From contig JALVQI010000062.1 in assembly GCA_027031485.1 (NCBI GenBank), positions 1-43,670 of the forward strand: a stretch of DNA of 43,670 nt, read 5' to 3'. The translations under genes and the position numbers were made by a program. The notes under the pieces were generated by a model. It did not search any database. It saw nothing but the letters and a program-made list of their open reading frames with translations, and was not told where the DNA came from. The stretch is from Candidatus Aminicenantota bacterium (GTDB taxonomy: Bacteria > Acidobacteriota > Aminicenantia > JAMOAD01). Below are positions 18,468 to 28,501 of this stretch, piece by piece. The stretch's first letter is position 1. Each line of letters opens with the position of its first letter.

Positions 18468-20069
18468 ATGAGGAATATGAGCATAAGAACAAAAATAATA
18501 GGAGCGGTTGCCATTTTCTCTCTAATTCTTATTTTTGATGTTTTTTACATAATTAGCACCTTAAAAGCCCAAAAAGATGATGCTTTAATTATAAATGTTG
18601 CCGGAAGACAGAGAATGCTTACTCAAAAGATGAGCAAAAATGTCTTTCTTCTATTATCCTTAGATAAAATAAAAGGTATAAAAGAAGCATCCGTTTTAAA
18701 AGAGTTAAAAAGCTCCATGAATGTTTATAATAATACAATAAATGTATTTTTAAAAGGCGGAAAAACTCTTAGCCCCTCTGGTAAAAATAAAATTACTATA
18801 AATTCAATAAAAGGAAAAGATAGAAAATCCGTTGAAGAAGCTTTTGTTCTATGGAAAAACTTTAAAAAAGAGATAGAAAATATCATAAAATACAGGGATC
18901 CGAAAGCCGCAAACTATATTGCACAAAACAATTTAAAACTTCTTTCTCTTTCAAATAAGATTGTCACAGCTTTGCAAAAAACAGCCGAAGCCAAAATAGT
19001 AAAAATGAAAAGAGTTCAGTATGTATTAGCTCTTCTTTCAATTGTTTTATTACTTTTCGTAATATTTATCATAAAGCAGGCGATTATTAATCCAATCAAT
19101 GATTTTTTGAAGGCTTTTGACAGAGGGGTTGAAGGAGATCTAACGGTAAGAGTAAAAGTCGTCAACAAAGATGAAATAGGACACCTTTCAAATAAATTTA
19201 ATGAATTCTTATCAAACCTTCAAAAGATAATCCACGCTGTAAAAGAAAACACGGATGCAGTTTCCTCAGCATCAATTGAAATATCAGCAACAACAGAAGA
19301 AATTTCAAAATCAGCTGAAAATCAGGCTTTTCAATCACAGTCCGTAGCATCTGCAATGGAAGAATTAACTGCAACGATTGAAGACAATCATAGAATGACA
19401 GAAGATTCAACAACCAAAGTTGATGAAATGGCCAATGTAACGAAACAAAGTTCCGAAGCTATGGCAAAAACAATAGAATCTATAGTTGTAATCTCCGAAA
19501 AATCAGCAGGCTTGTCCGGTCTCATTAACGAATTCGGGGAATCAGCAAAAGGAATCGGAAAAATTTTGAGTGTTATCATTGAAATTGCAGATCAGACAAA
19601 TCTCCTTGCACTCAATGCAGCGATAGAGGCAGCAAGAGCGGGTGAAGCAGGGAGAGGTTTTGCTGTTGTCGCGGATGAGATAAGAAAACTTGCTGAAAGA
19701 ACAGCGAAGTCCATAAAAGAAATTGAAGGAATCACAAATACTATTCAAAGAAAAGCGGAAAGTGCCGTAAGCGCCATGGATGAATCTTTACAGGCGATTG
19801 AGAATGGTGTTAGGTTAGCAGAACAAAGCAGAGAGCTACTTGACTTAGTTTTAAAGAGCTCTGAAGAAGTTCAGCAGATAACAACAGCAATCTCCACAGC
19901 TACGACAGAACAGGCCGCAACAGTAAAGGAAGTAAATGCAAATATTCAGGCAATAGTTTCAAATATAGAAATGTCCAAACAGGCAAACGTCCAATTAGCA
20001 GAAACAGCAAGAGATCTTGCAGCACAATCAGAAAGATTAAAAGAGTTTGTGGATAAATTTATAATTTAA
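18468..20069 (+). CDS. Methyl-accepting chemotaxis protein with PilJ-type sensory N-terminus
   Basis: [17 protein letters not shown] PilJ-type motif, two TM segments, HAMP, signalling tip [40 protein letters not shown]. Confidence 0.93.
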   Translation: MRNMSIRTKIIGAVAIFSLILIFDVFYIISTLKAQKDDALIINVAGRQRMLTQKMSKNVFLLLSLDKIKGIKEASVLKELKSSMNVYNNTINVFLKGGKTLSPSGKNKITINSIKGKDRKSVEEAFVLWKNFKKEIENIIKYRDPKAANYIAQNNLKLLSLSNKIVTALQKTAEAKIVKMKRVQYVLALLSIVLLLFVIFIIKQAIINPINDFLKAFDRGVEGDLTVRVKVVNKDEIGHLSNKFNEFLSNLQKIIHAVKENTDAVSSASIEISATTEEISKSAENQAFQSQSVASAMEELTATIEDNHRMTEDSTTKVDEMANVTKQSSEAMAKTIESIVVISEKSAGLSGLINEFGESAKGIGKILSVIIEIADQTNLLALNAAIEAARAGEAGRGFAVVADEIRKLAERTAKSIKEIEGITNTIQRKAESAVSAMDESLQAIENGVRLAEQSRELLDLVLKSSEEVQQITTAISTATTEQAATVKEVNANIQAIVSNIEMSKQANVQLAETARDLAAQSERLKEFVDKFII

Positions 20070-20070
20070 T

Positions 20071-20496
20071 TTGAACAAAAAAGAATCAAAGCCACTCAGA
20101 TTTTTCCATATAACTGTTTTTTATTTGATAATTTTATTAACTATTCTATTTTTCTCAAACATAGCACTGTTTAAACTAAACAATATTTTGTGTTTTAAAA
20201 ACTTTTTCAGTAATACCTTTAACTTCAGTTTAAGAAATCCGTATCCACTCTATATATTGGTTTTTCTTGAATTTTCATCGGTTCTTCTTTTTTTTAAAAG
20301 AATTAGAAAATTTGAAATTTTCTTACTTGTCTCCTTGACAATCATATATATTACAGTTTTCACTTTGATGCTGTTTTCTGTTATTCCCAGATCATCTTTA
20401 TGTCTATTCCATAAACATTACTTTTCAAAAGATATTTTTTCGCTTATTTTTATTTTGATTTTTCTTCTTTACATATTAAAAAATGATAAAAATTGA
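20071..20496 (+). CDS. Small multi-TM membrane protein (possibly DoxX/MauE-like), TTG start
   Basis: Four hydrophobic segments; starts 1 nt after the MCP stop and overlaps the next ORF by 14 nt. Confidence 0.55.
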   Translation: MNKKESKPLRFFHITVFYLIILLTILFFSNIALFKLNNILCFKNFFSNTFNFSLRNPYPLYILVFLEFSSVLLFFKRIRKFEIFLLVSLTIIYITVFTLMLFSVIPRSSLCLFHKHYFSKDIFSLIFILIFLLYILKNDKN

Positions 20497-21118
20497 AAAC
20501 AAACTTGAAAAACATTTGAAAATAGGAATTTTAGAGTTTTACAATATTAAAAGTATAAAATCTGAACTCCTTCAAAATTTTATAAAAGATGAACTTAGTA
20601 GGATAAAATTAGAAGATAAACCACCTACAGGTTTTGTTTATACAAGAAAACTTTATAAAAGTTTCAAAATAGATCCCACAAAATACCGTCCATCTTCGGA
20701 GGCTCTGTGGAGAAGGTTGAAAAGAAAGAGAGATTTTCCGAAAGTAAATCCTTTTGTAGACCTTTTAAATCTTTTATCCTTGAAATATCAAATCTCATGC
20801 GGCCTCTATGATATGGATAAAATCAAAGGAAAAATAGTAATAACATTGGGAGAAGAAAAAGATCACTATCAGGGAATTAGAAAAAACAATGTAAATCTAA
20901 AAGGGAAAATTGTTTTAAGGGATAATCAGGGAGCATTCGGAAATCCTTCAGCTGATTCTTTAAGAACTTCTGTTAATGAAAATAGCAAAAACATTTTAAT
21001 TATTCTTTTTTTCTCCTCAAATGCTCCGCAGGATTTTACAAACAAAACAATAGGATCTTTTAAAGAAGCATATAAGCATTTTTTTGAAATAGAAAAATAC
21101 GGTGAAAATATTTTATAA
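20483..21118 (+). CDS. B3/B4 tRNA-binding-domain protein (PheT-like stand-alone B3/4)
   Basis: YRPSSEALWRRLKRKRDFPKVNPFVDLLNLLSLKYQISCGLYDMDKIKG, typical of B3/4 domain proteins. Confidence 0.82.
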   Translation: MIKIENKLEKHLKIGILEFYNIKSIKSELLQNFIKDELSRIKLEDKPPTGFVYTRKLYKSFKIDPTKYRPSSEALWRRLKRKRDFPKVNPFVDLLNLLSLKYQISCGLYDMDKIKGKIVITLGEEKDHYQGIRKNNVNLKGKIVLRDNQGAFGNPSADSLRTSVNENSKNILIILFFSSNAPQDFTNKTIGSFKEAYKHFFEIEKYGENIL

Positions 21119-21159
21119 ATATATTGCATCCAAGAAAATTTCAAAATTAACTTATACTA

Positions 21160-22377
21160 TTATTTTTTAACTATTTTAAAAAATCTCTTTTTACCAATTT
21201 TCAAGATTATCTCTTTATCAATTATTATATTTTTACCGGGATCCAGAATTTTCTCTCCATTAATTGAAACTGAGCCTGCCTTTATCAGTCTCTTTAATTC
21301 TGAGCTTGAGAGCCCACTTACCGATGATTTTAAAAGATCAAGTAATCTAAATTTATCTTCTTTAACAGAGATTACAGGAGTGTCCTCAGGAATCTCATTT
21401 TTTTTACTGAAAACCCTTTCAAACTCTTCAGCTGCTTTTTCAGCCTCTTTCTCGCCCCAGAAATCTCTAACAATCTCTTTGCCCAATTGGACTTTTAAAT
21501 TTTTGGGATTTATTTCTCCTTTTTCCGCTTTTATTTTCCAACCATTAATTTCTCTTTCCGAATGATCCGTTAATAATAAATAGTATCGATACATCAGCTC
21601 ATCCGTAATTGACATTATCTTTCCAAACATTTCGGAAGGTGGATCATAGACACCAATGTAATTACCCAGAGATTTACTCATTTTATTAACTCCGTCAAGC
21701 CCTTCAAGAATCGGCATGGTTAAAATAGCCTGAGGCTCCTGTCCATACTCCCTCTGAATCTCCCTTCCCACCAAAAGATTAAATTTCTGATCAGTTCCTC
21801 CAAGCTCAACATCAGCTTTAAGAGCGACCGAATCATAAGCCTGACACAAAGGATATAAGAGCTCATGTAAAGATATTGAAATTCCGTTTTTATATCTATT
21901 GGAAAAATCATCTCTTTCAAGTATTCTTGCAACTGTGTATTTTGAGGTTAAATATATTGTATCTTCAAGAGTTAATTCCCCAAGCCATCTTGAATTAAAA
22001 TCCACAACTGTTTTTTCTGGATCAAGAATCTTGAACACCTGTTTTTTATATGTTTCAGTGTTTTTTAAAATCTCCTCCTTTGTGAGAGGTTTTCTTGTCT
22101 TGTTTCTTCCGGTCGGATCTCCTATTAATGCCGTAAAATCACCAATAAGAAAAACAACTTTATGACCAAGGTCCTGAAAATGTTTCATCTTTCTCAAAAG
22201 GACGGTATGGCCCAGATGAATATCCGGAGCTGTCGGATCAAAGCCTGCTTTAATGGTTAAAGGCTTTTTCTTTTTATAAGATCTTTCTAACTTTTTAAAT
22301 AGTTCATCCTCCGGTATTATCTCCTCAGCTCCCTTTTTTATAAGCTCAAACTGCTCTTCAGGCTTTTTGAAATTCAT
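21160..22377 (-). CDS. tyrS: Tyrosyl-tRNA synthetase
   Basis: [41 protein letters not shown]-terminal S4 domain. Confidence 0.96.
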   Translation of the reverse strand: MNFKKPEEQFELIKKGAEEIIPEDELFKKLERSYKKKKPLTIKAGFDPTAPDIHLGHTVLLRKMKHFQDLGHKVVFLIGDFTALIGDPTGRNKTRKPLTKEEILKNTETYKKQVFKILDPEKTVVDFNSRWLGELTLEDTIYLTSKYTVARILERDDFSNRYKNGISISLHELLYPLCQAYDSVALKADVELGGTDQKFNLLVGREIQREYGQEPQAILTMPILEGLDGVNKMSKSLGNYIGVYDPPSEMFGKIMSITDELMYRYYLLLTDHSEREINGWKIKAEKGEINPKNLKVQLGKEIVRDFWGEKEAEKAAEEFERVFSKKNEIPEDTPVISVKEDKFRLLDLLKSSVSGLSSSELKRLIKAGSVSINGEKILDPGKNIIIDKEIILKIGKKRFFKIVKK

Positions 22378-23287
22378 TTATCGTATCCTCCAATGTTTTC
22401 ATATCGTATATGTTAAAAACTTTTATATCTTTATTGAGTTCTCTTGCAATTTTTCTTGCCATATTCGTTAATACCCTACCCTCTCCCAATTCTACAAATG
22501 TATCAATGCCAAGCTCTTTCATCATTTTTTCCATAGTCGGATACCACATAACTCCGGAAGCTACCTGTTTTTTTAAACCTTCCTTAGCCCTTTCAGGATT
22601 ATTTACTATTTCAGCATCTATGTTCCTTACAACTGGAAAAGAAGGGGCTTTAAAAACAGTATCATCCAATACCTCCGATAATCTCTCCTGAGCTTTTACC
22701 ATTAAGGAGGAGTGAAAGGGAGCGGATACTTTTAAAATAACATGTCTCTTAGGCTGTAAGATTTCTATTGTTCTGTTTATGGCAGCTATCTCTCCTGATA
22801 TAACAATCTGCTCATGGGTATTCCAGTTTGCTATCTCAACTTTTCCATCCACTTTATCTATTGCCTCCTTTATTTTTTCAATATCCTCCCCTATTATCGC
22901 TGCCATCGTGCCATTCCCCTCAGGAACAGCCTCCTGCATAAACTTACCTCTGAGATTAACTATCCTGACAGCATCTTCAAATTCAAGTGTCCCCGCAGAA
23001 GTATAGGCTGAAAATTCACCTAAACTATGACCGGCTCCATAGTCCGGAACAATTCCCTCAAACAGTCTAAAAGCAATAAAGCTAACCGTCAGAAGAGCAG
23101 GTTGAGTATTTTCTGTTTTTGTAAGCTCTTCTTCAGGACCTTCAAAGCAGATTTTTTTTAAATTAATCTTTATCGTATCTTCAGCTCTTTCAAAAAGCTC
23201 TCTTGCAATCGGGCTATTCTCATAAAAATCCTTTCCCATGCCAACCTTTTGAGAACCCTGTCCGGGAAAAAGAAAAGCTATTTTCAT
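22358..23287 (-). CDS. fabD: Malonyl-CoA:ACP transacylase
   Basis: [41 protein letters not shown]. Confidence 0.95.
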   Translation of the reverse strand: MKIAFLFPGQGSQKVGMGKDFYENSPIARELFERAEDTIKINLKKICFEGPEEELTKTENTQPALLTVSFIAFRLFEGIVPDYGAGHSLGEFSAYTSAGTLEFEDAVRIVNLRGKFMQEAVPEGNGTMAAIIGEDIEKIKEAIDKVDGKVEIANWNTHEQIVISGEIAAINRTIEILQPKRHVILKVSAPFHSSLMVKAQERLSEVLDDTVFKAPSFPVVRNIDAEIVNNPERAKEGLKKQVASGVMWYPTMEKMMKELGIDTFVELGEGRVLTNMARKIARELNKDIKVFNIYDMKTLEDTINEFQKA

Positions 23288-23289
23288 TC

Positions 23290-23703
23290 TTATTCTCCTA
23301 TAATTTTTATTATTAATCTTTTTCTTCTCTGTCCGTCAAACTCAAGATAAAACACTCTCTGCCATGGTCCCAAATCAAGCTCCCCTCCGGTTATAGGCAA
23401 TATGACTTCATGATGAACAAGAATTGATTTCAAATGGGCATCTCCATTATCCTCTCCTGTTAAATGATGTTTATATGCAGGCCCGTAAGGTGCTAACTTT
23501 TCAAGCCATTCAAAAATGTCTTCATGAAGACCGGACTCATTGTCATTCACAATTACTCCTGCTGTGATGTGCATTGCAGAAACAAGAGCAAAGCCCTCTT
23601 TTACTCCACTCTCTTCGACCGCCTTTTGGACATCAGAGGTTATGTGGATTATGTCTTTCCTTTTCTCTGTATTAAAAAAGAGGTACTTGGTATAGCTTTT
23701 CAT
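23290..23703 (-). CDS. YjbQ family protein (UPF0047, secondary thiamine-phosphate synthase-like)
   Basis: [80 protein letters not shown]. Confidence 0.9.
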   Translation of the reverse strand: MKSYTKYLFFNTEKRKDIIHITSDVQKAVEESGVKEGFALVSAMHITAGVIVNDNESGLHEDIFEWLEKLAPYGPAYKHHLTGEDNGDAHLKSILVHHEVILPITGGELDLGPWQRVFYLEFDGQRRKRLIIKIIGE

Positions 23704-23728
23704 TTTATCCTCCTATTATAAATGGTAA

Positions 23729-23757
23729 ATTTTATATACAAGGTTTAAGTTTGTCAA
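23729..23757 (-). promoter_or_regulatory. Promoter for the yjbQ-fabD-tyrS operon
   Basis: Minus strand TTGACA (23752-23757), 17-bp spacer, TAAAAT (23729-23734). Confidence 0.5.
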
Positions 23758-23782
23758 TATAATATTAAGTTTGTCAATATAA
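23745..23782. repeat. 18-bp tandem direct repeat, 20-bp period
   Basis: ttaagtttgtcaatataa at 23745-23762 and again at 23765-23782. Confidence 0.8.
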
Positions 23783-23784
23783 AA

Positions 23785-25083
23785 TCAAGAGCCAAACCTT
23801 GGATTAACTATATTGCTGTAAATGGAGCCAAAGGTAAAATTAAAACCAATGGAAAGTCTATAATAAAAATCTGATTCCACCTCTTTTAGCCTTAAAAGAA
23901 TATCTTCGAGGGAAGCATCACCCCTCGGAAGGTTTATTTGATCATGTATCCTGCTATAGTTACCTGCCAGTTCTATTGAAAGACCCTGTAAAACCCTGAA
24001 GCTCAAGTTTGCACTCACTCCTATATGATGTCTGGAAAAATCATTCAAAAAATTTGATGAAAAAACTCTTAACTCCGTAGTACCCCAGGTTTCCTTTGTT
24101 TCAAGATTTAAAGTAACAACCTGTTTCCATATTGTTTCTTCTGTTTTTCCATAGATAGTTTCTTCATAGTATTTATTTATTCGTGGTCCTATTCTATAAA
24201 GAATCCTTAACTGTCTTCTTGTTGCTTCACTGTATGGAAAAAAATTATATTCAATCGCAGGCTGTGGAGATATATTATAAACATAGTTTTTATATGAGGA
24301 GTTTTCATAAGAAAACCATGCTCCGACAGACCAATGTTCATTGACACTTCTTACATAAATACTTTGAACATTCTTATTTGTAACAGAATTGTTGATTTTA
24401 TCATCCTCAACAAAATAATAGTTATATCTATTATTTAAAGAGATTCCCAATCTGAATTTCGCCTCATCCGTTACCCTGTTAATTGAAAAATTTGACTTTA
24501 AAGATGTGGTGCCTCTCAGAGCTTCACCGTATGTATTAAACCTAAACCCTATGTTAAACACCCAGTAGTTCCACCTATCTTTGGGTTTTGGCAATTTTTT
24601 TATATTTTCCCCATTCAATTTAACATCCAAAATTTTTAAAACCGGTGTTTTTGAAACATAAAATATTAACCCCACTTTTATGTTTCTTACCATTTCCTTT
24701 CTAATATCCTCTTTCGTACTGTCCTTTTGAGTAAAAAAGTTAACTCTATTATTTTTTCCTTTAAATCTTCTTTCACCTATTAAATCTATTGTATAATCTT
24801 TTCCCCCGGTTCCAGTTACAACCTTTGTAATTAAAATATGCACATCAGCGGAGCTTCTGTCCCTTACAAAATTTACAAAATTTATTTCCGTTTTAATGTA
24901 TTCTTTGTCACAAAAAGGGCAATCCAGAAAAACATTAATTGTTTTATCCATGATTTCCCTTAGTTCTTCATTGGAAAATTTGGCATTTAATAGAGAAAAA
25001 CCAAAAACAATAAATATGATAAGAAGCACTAACACATATCTTTTCATCTTTTTTCTCCAAAAAATTTTATAAAAGGATATCAA
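23785..25083 (-). CDS. Secreted/outer-membrane beta-barrel-like protein with N-terminal CPFC domain
   Basis: Signal peptide; DCPFCDKEYIKTEINFVNFVRDRSSADVHILIT; C-terminal half with alternating aromatic/polar strands. Confidence 0.6.
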   Translation of the reverse strand: MISFYKIFWRKKMKRYVLVLLIIFIVFGFSLLNAKFSNEELREIMDKTINVFLDCPFCDKEYIKTEINFVNFVRDRSSADVHILITKVVTGTGGKDYTIDLIGERRFKGKNNRVNFFTQKDSTKEDIRKEMVRNIKVGLIFYVSKTPVLKILDVKLNGENIKKLPKPKDRWNYWVFNIGFRFNTYGEALRGTTSLKSNFSINRVTDEAKFRLGISLNNRYNYYFVEDDKINNSVTNKNVQSIYVRSVNEHWSVGAWFSYENSSYKNYVYNISPQPAIEYNFFPYSEATRRQLRILYRIGPRINKYYEETIYGKTEETIWKQVVTLNLETKETWGTTELRVFSSNFLNDFSRHHIGVSANLSFRVLQGLSIELAGNYSRIHDQINLPRGDASLEDILLRLKEVESDFYYRLSIGFNFTFGSIYSNIVNPRFGS

Positions 25084-25154
25084 AAAAATTTTTAATGTTC
25101 AATTAAAAAATCCATCATAAAAAACTTTTTTCCCTTCTTCAGTTTTTCATTTTT

Positions 25155-25183
25155 TTGACAAAAAAAACTTTTTTTATTAAAAT
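25155..25183 (+). promoter_or_regulatory. Promoter of the kinase fusion gene
   Basis: TTGACA (25155-25160), 17-bp spacer, TAAAAT (25178-25183). Confidence 0.5.
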
Positions 25184-25225
25184 AAAAAATCTATTTAAAT
25201 TTAAATAAATTTAAGAGGTAGAGGA

Positions 25226-28200
25226 GTGAAGAAATTAAAAAAAGTATTAATTGTTGATACGGATCAAAAATTTATAAAAAATCTTGAAAACTTTTTTTCA
25301 TCCTATGGTATAGAAACAATAATAGCAGAGGATGGAAACAAAGCACTGGAAATTGTTGATGAATCTTTTGATGCAGTCATTTCAGAAATCGTAATTCCTA
25401 AAATAGACGGATTAAAATTATCTAAAACAATTTACACAAAATTTGGCTCTGATCTTCCAATTATTATAGTGTCGGGAATTTATAAAGGTTCCTCTATTAA
25501 AAATAAAGCTCTTAAAGTTAACAAGGCTTCCGTCTTCCTTGAAAAACCCTTTTCTATCGAAATACTAAAAAAGGCAATAACAGAAAACCTTAACTTTGAA
25601 CTGAAAATAACTGAAGAGGTTGAAGATGAAGGAGAAACTCAGATTTTTGAAAAAAATGATAGTGAAAAAATAATAGGAAAAGAATTAAGCGAGAAAGATA
25701 AAAAATTACTAAGTTCAAATGAACTTTTCGGAGACATTTTAAATGATATAAACAAACAGGTGGAAAAAGATTTTGAAAAAGTGCATAAAAAACAAGATGC
25801 GAATGAAACAATATTAGAAGAAATAGAAGAAATAGAAGAAATAGAAGAGATAGAAGAGATAAGGGAAATAGATGAAGAACCAGTAGAAGCAAGCGTCAAA
25901 CAGAACAAAGAAATTTCAAAAGAAAAAGAGAAAGAACAAAATTTAAAACAGATTCAAAAAAATTCTCATCATCATAAAATTGAAGACACTCTTGATATAG
26001 ATAAACTTATAACGGATATTGTAAAAGAAAAGGAAAAACCAAAAGAGAACATAGAATCTGAGCGTAAAAAAGAACTAAAAGAAGAAAGAACAAAAAGAAA
26101 TATTGAAACAGATGATATTGATAAATTAATAAGAAAAACGTTAGTTGAGTTGAAAAAAAAGGGAAAAATAAAGTCATCAATGGAGAAAAAAACAGGAGTA
26201 AAAACAGAAACAGCTTTACATGACAATACAACCCAACAATTTAAAGAAGAAAAAATAAAAGAATTAGAACAAAAAAAGGAAGAAATAGAAAAAAACATAG
26301 AAAAGGTTGAAGGGAAATATGAACTTTTAAAAAAAATAGCTACGGGTGGAATGGCGGAAATTTACAAAGCCAAACAAAAAGGGCCATCAGGTTTTGAAAA
26401 AATTGTAACTATAAAAAGAATTCTTCCCCATCTTGCTCAAGACGAGGATTTCATTACCATGTTCATCGATGAAGCAAGGATAGCAGCTTCCCTCTCCCAT
26501 CCGAATATTGTTCAGATTTTTGATCTTGGAAAGATGAACAATCAGTATGTCATTGCTATGGAATATGTTTCCGGAAAAGACCTCGGAGCTATTCTAAAAA
26601 GTTTAAGAAAATTAAAAAAGAGTTTACCAATAGACATCGCCCTTTATATAGCTTTAAAAATAAGCGATGCGATAGATTATGCACATAAGAAAAAAGATTC
26701 TAATGGAGTACCTCTGAAAATTGTTCACAGGGATGTTAATCCTAACAATATCCTTATTTCTTATGAAGGAGAAGTTAAGTTAACAGATTTCGGTATTTCA
26801 AAAGCCAGAATAAAACTTCACCAGACAATAGCAGGAGGTTTAAAAGGTAAACTAATATATATGTCACCGGAACAGGCAAGTGGTAAAGAAGATGTTGACA
26901 ACAGATCAGATATATTTGCAATAGGTGTTCTACTCTATGAAATGCTCACACTTAGAAATCCTTTTATAGCAACTTCCGAAACAGCTATTTTAGAAAAAGT
27001 AAGAAATGTAAGGTATGAACCTCCGAATCTTTTTAATAAAAACATTACACCAAATACTTTAAATATAATTAAAAAATGTTTGATGAAAAATCCGGGAGAC
27101 AGATTCCAGAGTGCGAGAGAGCTCAGAGATGAAATTGAAAAAGAATTGGTAAAAGAGGTAAGTAATATTGCCATTATGAAGGATATACTTGCGAAATTCA
27201 TGGCAAGACTATTTCCGGAAGAGGTGAAAAAAGAAGGTTTCTCAATAGAAGATACAAGTGAAATAATAAAAAAGAAAATGGAAATTGATAAAATAATTAA
27301 AAAGAAAGAATCTAAAGAAGCAAAAGAACAAATAAAAAAGGTCGAAGAAATTAAAGAAGAGGAACCGGTAATCAAAGATAAAAAAATAACAATTGAAAAA
27401 GATAGATCAAAAAATATAGAAGGAGTAAAAAAAGAAAAAGAACCCGGGAAAAACGAACCTGTAAAAAAGGACAAAAGGACTAAAGACGAAATATTAGAGG
27501 AAATGGAAAAAATCTTAAGGGAAGAAAAATCTTCTTCAAAGGCATTTCTCATATTCATTATAATCTTGATACTCCTGGGAGGAGCCGGATACTTTTTTTA
27601 TACCAATTATCTATCAATTAAAGAGTTTCCCCGGAATTATGCATCTAAAAAAAGTAATCCGCAAATAAATCAAAATAAAGTAGCTATTCCAGAAAACACT
27701 CAAGAAAATAAATTAGACCAACAAACTTCTGAGCAAATAGATAATCAAACAACAAACCAGACATCTACTGATAACTCACAGAACCAGGTTAATAATAATC
27801 AAATCCAGACTAATAATCCACCTGTCCCAAAACCTAATCCGAATAATAGTAATACTAAAAATATAAATTCTCAAACCAATCAGAAAAAAGCTACTCAAAC
27901 TCAAACAAAGAAAAAAAACACACCCCAAACAAATAAAAGTTTAAATAATAATAATAATAATAAACCAAAAAAAACCACCGAACAAAAAAATATTCAGAAC
28001 CAGACAACAAAAACTCAAACAAAAACTACTCCGCCAGCTACAGTTACTACAAACAACAAAACCACAACAAATCAATTAAATAATCAACAAACTTCACAAA
28101 AACAAAAAAATCAGACAAAAACTCAAAATTTAAAAGCTCCGGAGAATCAAGAAAAAAAACCTCAACAACAAACTGTTCCTGCCTTTAAAGAGGGAGATGT

Positions 28201-28486
28201 GGTTCCTATCTCAACCCTTGATTCTCCTATTAAAATTTTAAAAAAGGCGGTTCCCACACTAACCTATGAAGAAGCAAGATTGGGAAATGTAAGAGTGATA
28301 ATAAATATGCTTGTAGGTGTTAATGGGAGAGTTGAGAAATTTAGAGTAATAAGAACCATCCCCCCTATTCCGGGTATTGATAAAAAAATTTCGGAAGTGA
28401 TAAAAGGCTGGAAATTTAGTGTACCTAAAAGAGAAGGGAAAAAAGTAAGAGTCTGGAAAATAGTTTCTTTATTAATAAAAAAATAA
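25226..28486 (+). CDS. Receiver domain - charged linker - Ser/Thr protein kinase - TM - Q/N-rich region - TonB C-terminal domain fusion
   Basis: N-terminus KKVLIVDTDQKF...DAVISEIVIPKIDG...LEKPF (REC). Kinase YELLKKIATGGMAEIYKAK, VTIKRI, IVHRDVNPNNILIS, LTDFGISKA, MSPEQASG, RSDIFAIGVLLYEML. TM AFLIFIIILILLGGAGYFFY. TonB_C VPTLTYEEARLGNVRVIINMLVGVNGRVEKFRVIRTIPPIPGIDKKISEVIKGWKFSVPKREGKKV. Confidence 0.92.
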   Translation: MKKLKKVLIVDTDQKFIKNLENFFSSYGIETIIAEDGNKALEIVDESFDAVISEIVIPKIDGLKLSKTIYTKFGSDLPIIIVSGIYKGSSIKNKALKVNKASVFLEKPFSIEILKKAITENLNFELKITEEVEDEGETQIFEKNDSEKIIGKELSEKDKKLLSSNELFGDILNDINKQVEKDFEKVHKKQDANETILEEIEEIEEIEEIEEIREIDEEPVEASVKQNKEISKEKEKEQNLKQIQKNSHHHKIEDTLDIDKLITDIVKEKEKPKENIESERKKELKEERTKRNIETDDIDKLIRKTLVELKKKGKIKSSMEKKTGVKTETALHDNTTQQFKEEKIKELEQKKEEIEKNIEKVEGKYELLKKIATGGMAEIYKAKQKGPSGFEKIVTIKRILPHLAQDEDFITMFIDEARIAASLSHPNIVQIFDLGKMNNQYVIAMEYVSGKDLGAILKSLRKLKKSLPIDIALYIALKISDAIDYAHKKKDSNGVPLKIVHRDVNPNNILISYEGEVKLTDFGISKARIKLHQTIAGGLKGKLIYMSPEQASGKEDVDNRSDIFAIGVLLYEMLTLRNPFIATSETAILEKVRNVRYEPPNLFNKNITPNTLNIIKKCLMKNPGDRFQSARELRDEIEKELVKEVSNIAIMKDILAKFMARLFPEEVKKEGFSIEDTSEIIKKKMEIDKIIKKKESKEAKEQIKKVEEIKEEEPVIKDKKITIEKDRSKNIEGVKKEKEPGKNEPVKKDKRTKDEILEEMEKILREEKSSSKAFLIFIIILILLGGAGYFFYTNYLSIKEFPRNYASKKSNPQINQNKVAIPENTQENKLDQQTSEQIDNQTTNQTSTDNSQNQVNNNQIQTNNPPVPKPNPNNSNTKNINSQTNQKKATQTQTKKKNTPQTNKSLNNNNNNKPKKTTEQKNIQNQTTKTQTKTTPPATVTTNNKTTTNQLNNQQTSQKQKNQTKTQNLKAPENQEKKPQQQTVPAFKEGDVVPISTLDSPIKILKKAVPTLTYEEARLGNVRVIINMLVGVNGRVEKFRVIRTIPPIPGIDKKISEVIKGWKFSVPKREGKKVRVWKIVSLLIKK
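25817..25861 (+). repeat. 9-bp in-frame tandem repeat (5 units, EEI)
   Basis: (gaagaaata)3(gaagagata)2, encoding EEIEEIEEIEEIEEI. Confidence 0.9.
27944..27961 (+). repeat. (AAT)6 microsatellite encoding poly-Asn
   Basis: Six AAT codons in the Q/N-rich region of the kinase fusion. Confidence 0.9.
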
Positions 28487-28501
28487 AAGGAGAGGTGAAA
28501 T

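Noticed and set aside
23745-23782. Possible CRISPR array (direct repeats)
   Set aside because: Only two 18-bp copies separated by 2 bp, no spacers and no cas genes; better read as a duplicated promoter segment.
25590-26298. Leu/Ser/Phe-rich minus-strand ORFs (25590-25892, 25639-25908, 25972-26298, 26007-26231) resembling membrane proteins
   Set aside because: Antisense shadows of the Glu/Lys-rich linker and EEI repeats of the kinase fusion; hydrophobicity is an artefact of GAA/AAA complement.
26935-27558. 207-aa minus-strand Ser/Phe-rich ORF
   Set aside because: Antisense to the kinase fusion's K/E-rich stretch; no start context or recognisable motif.
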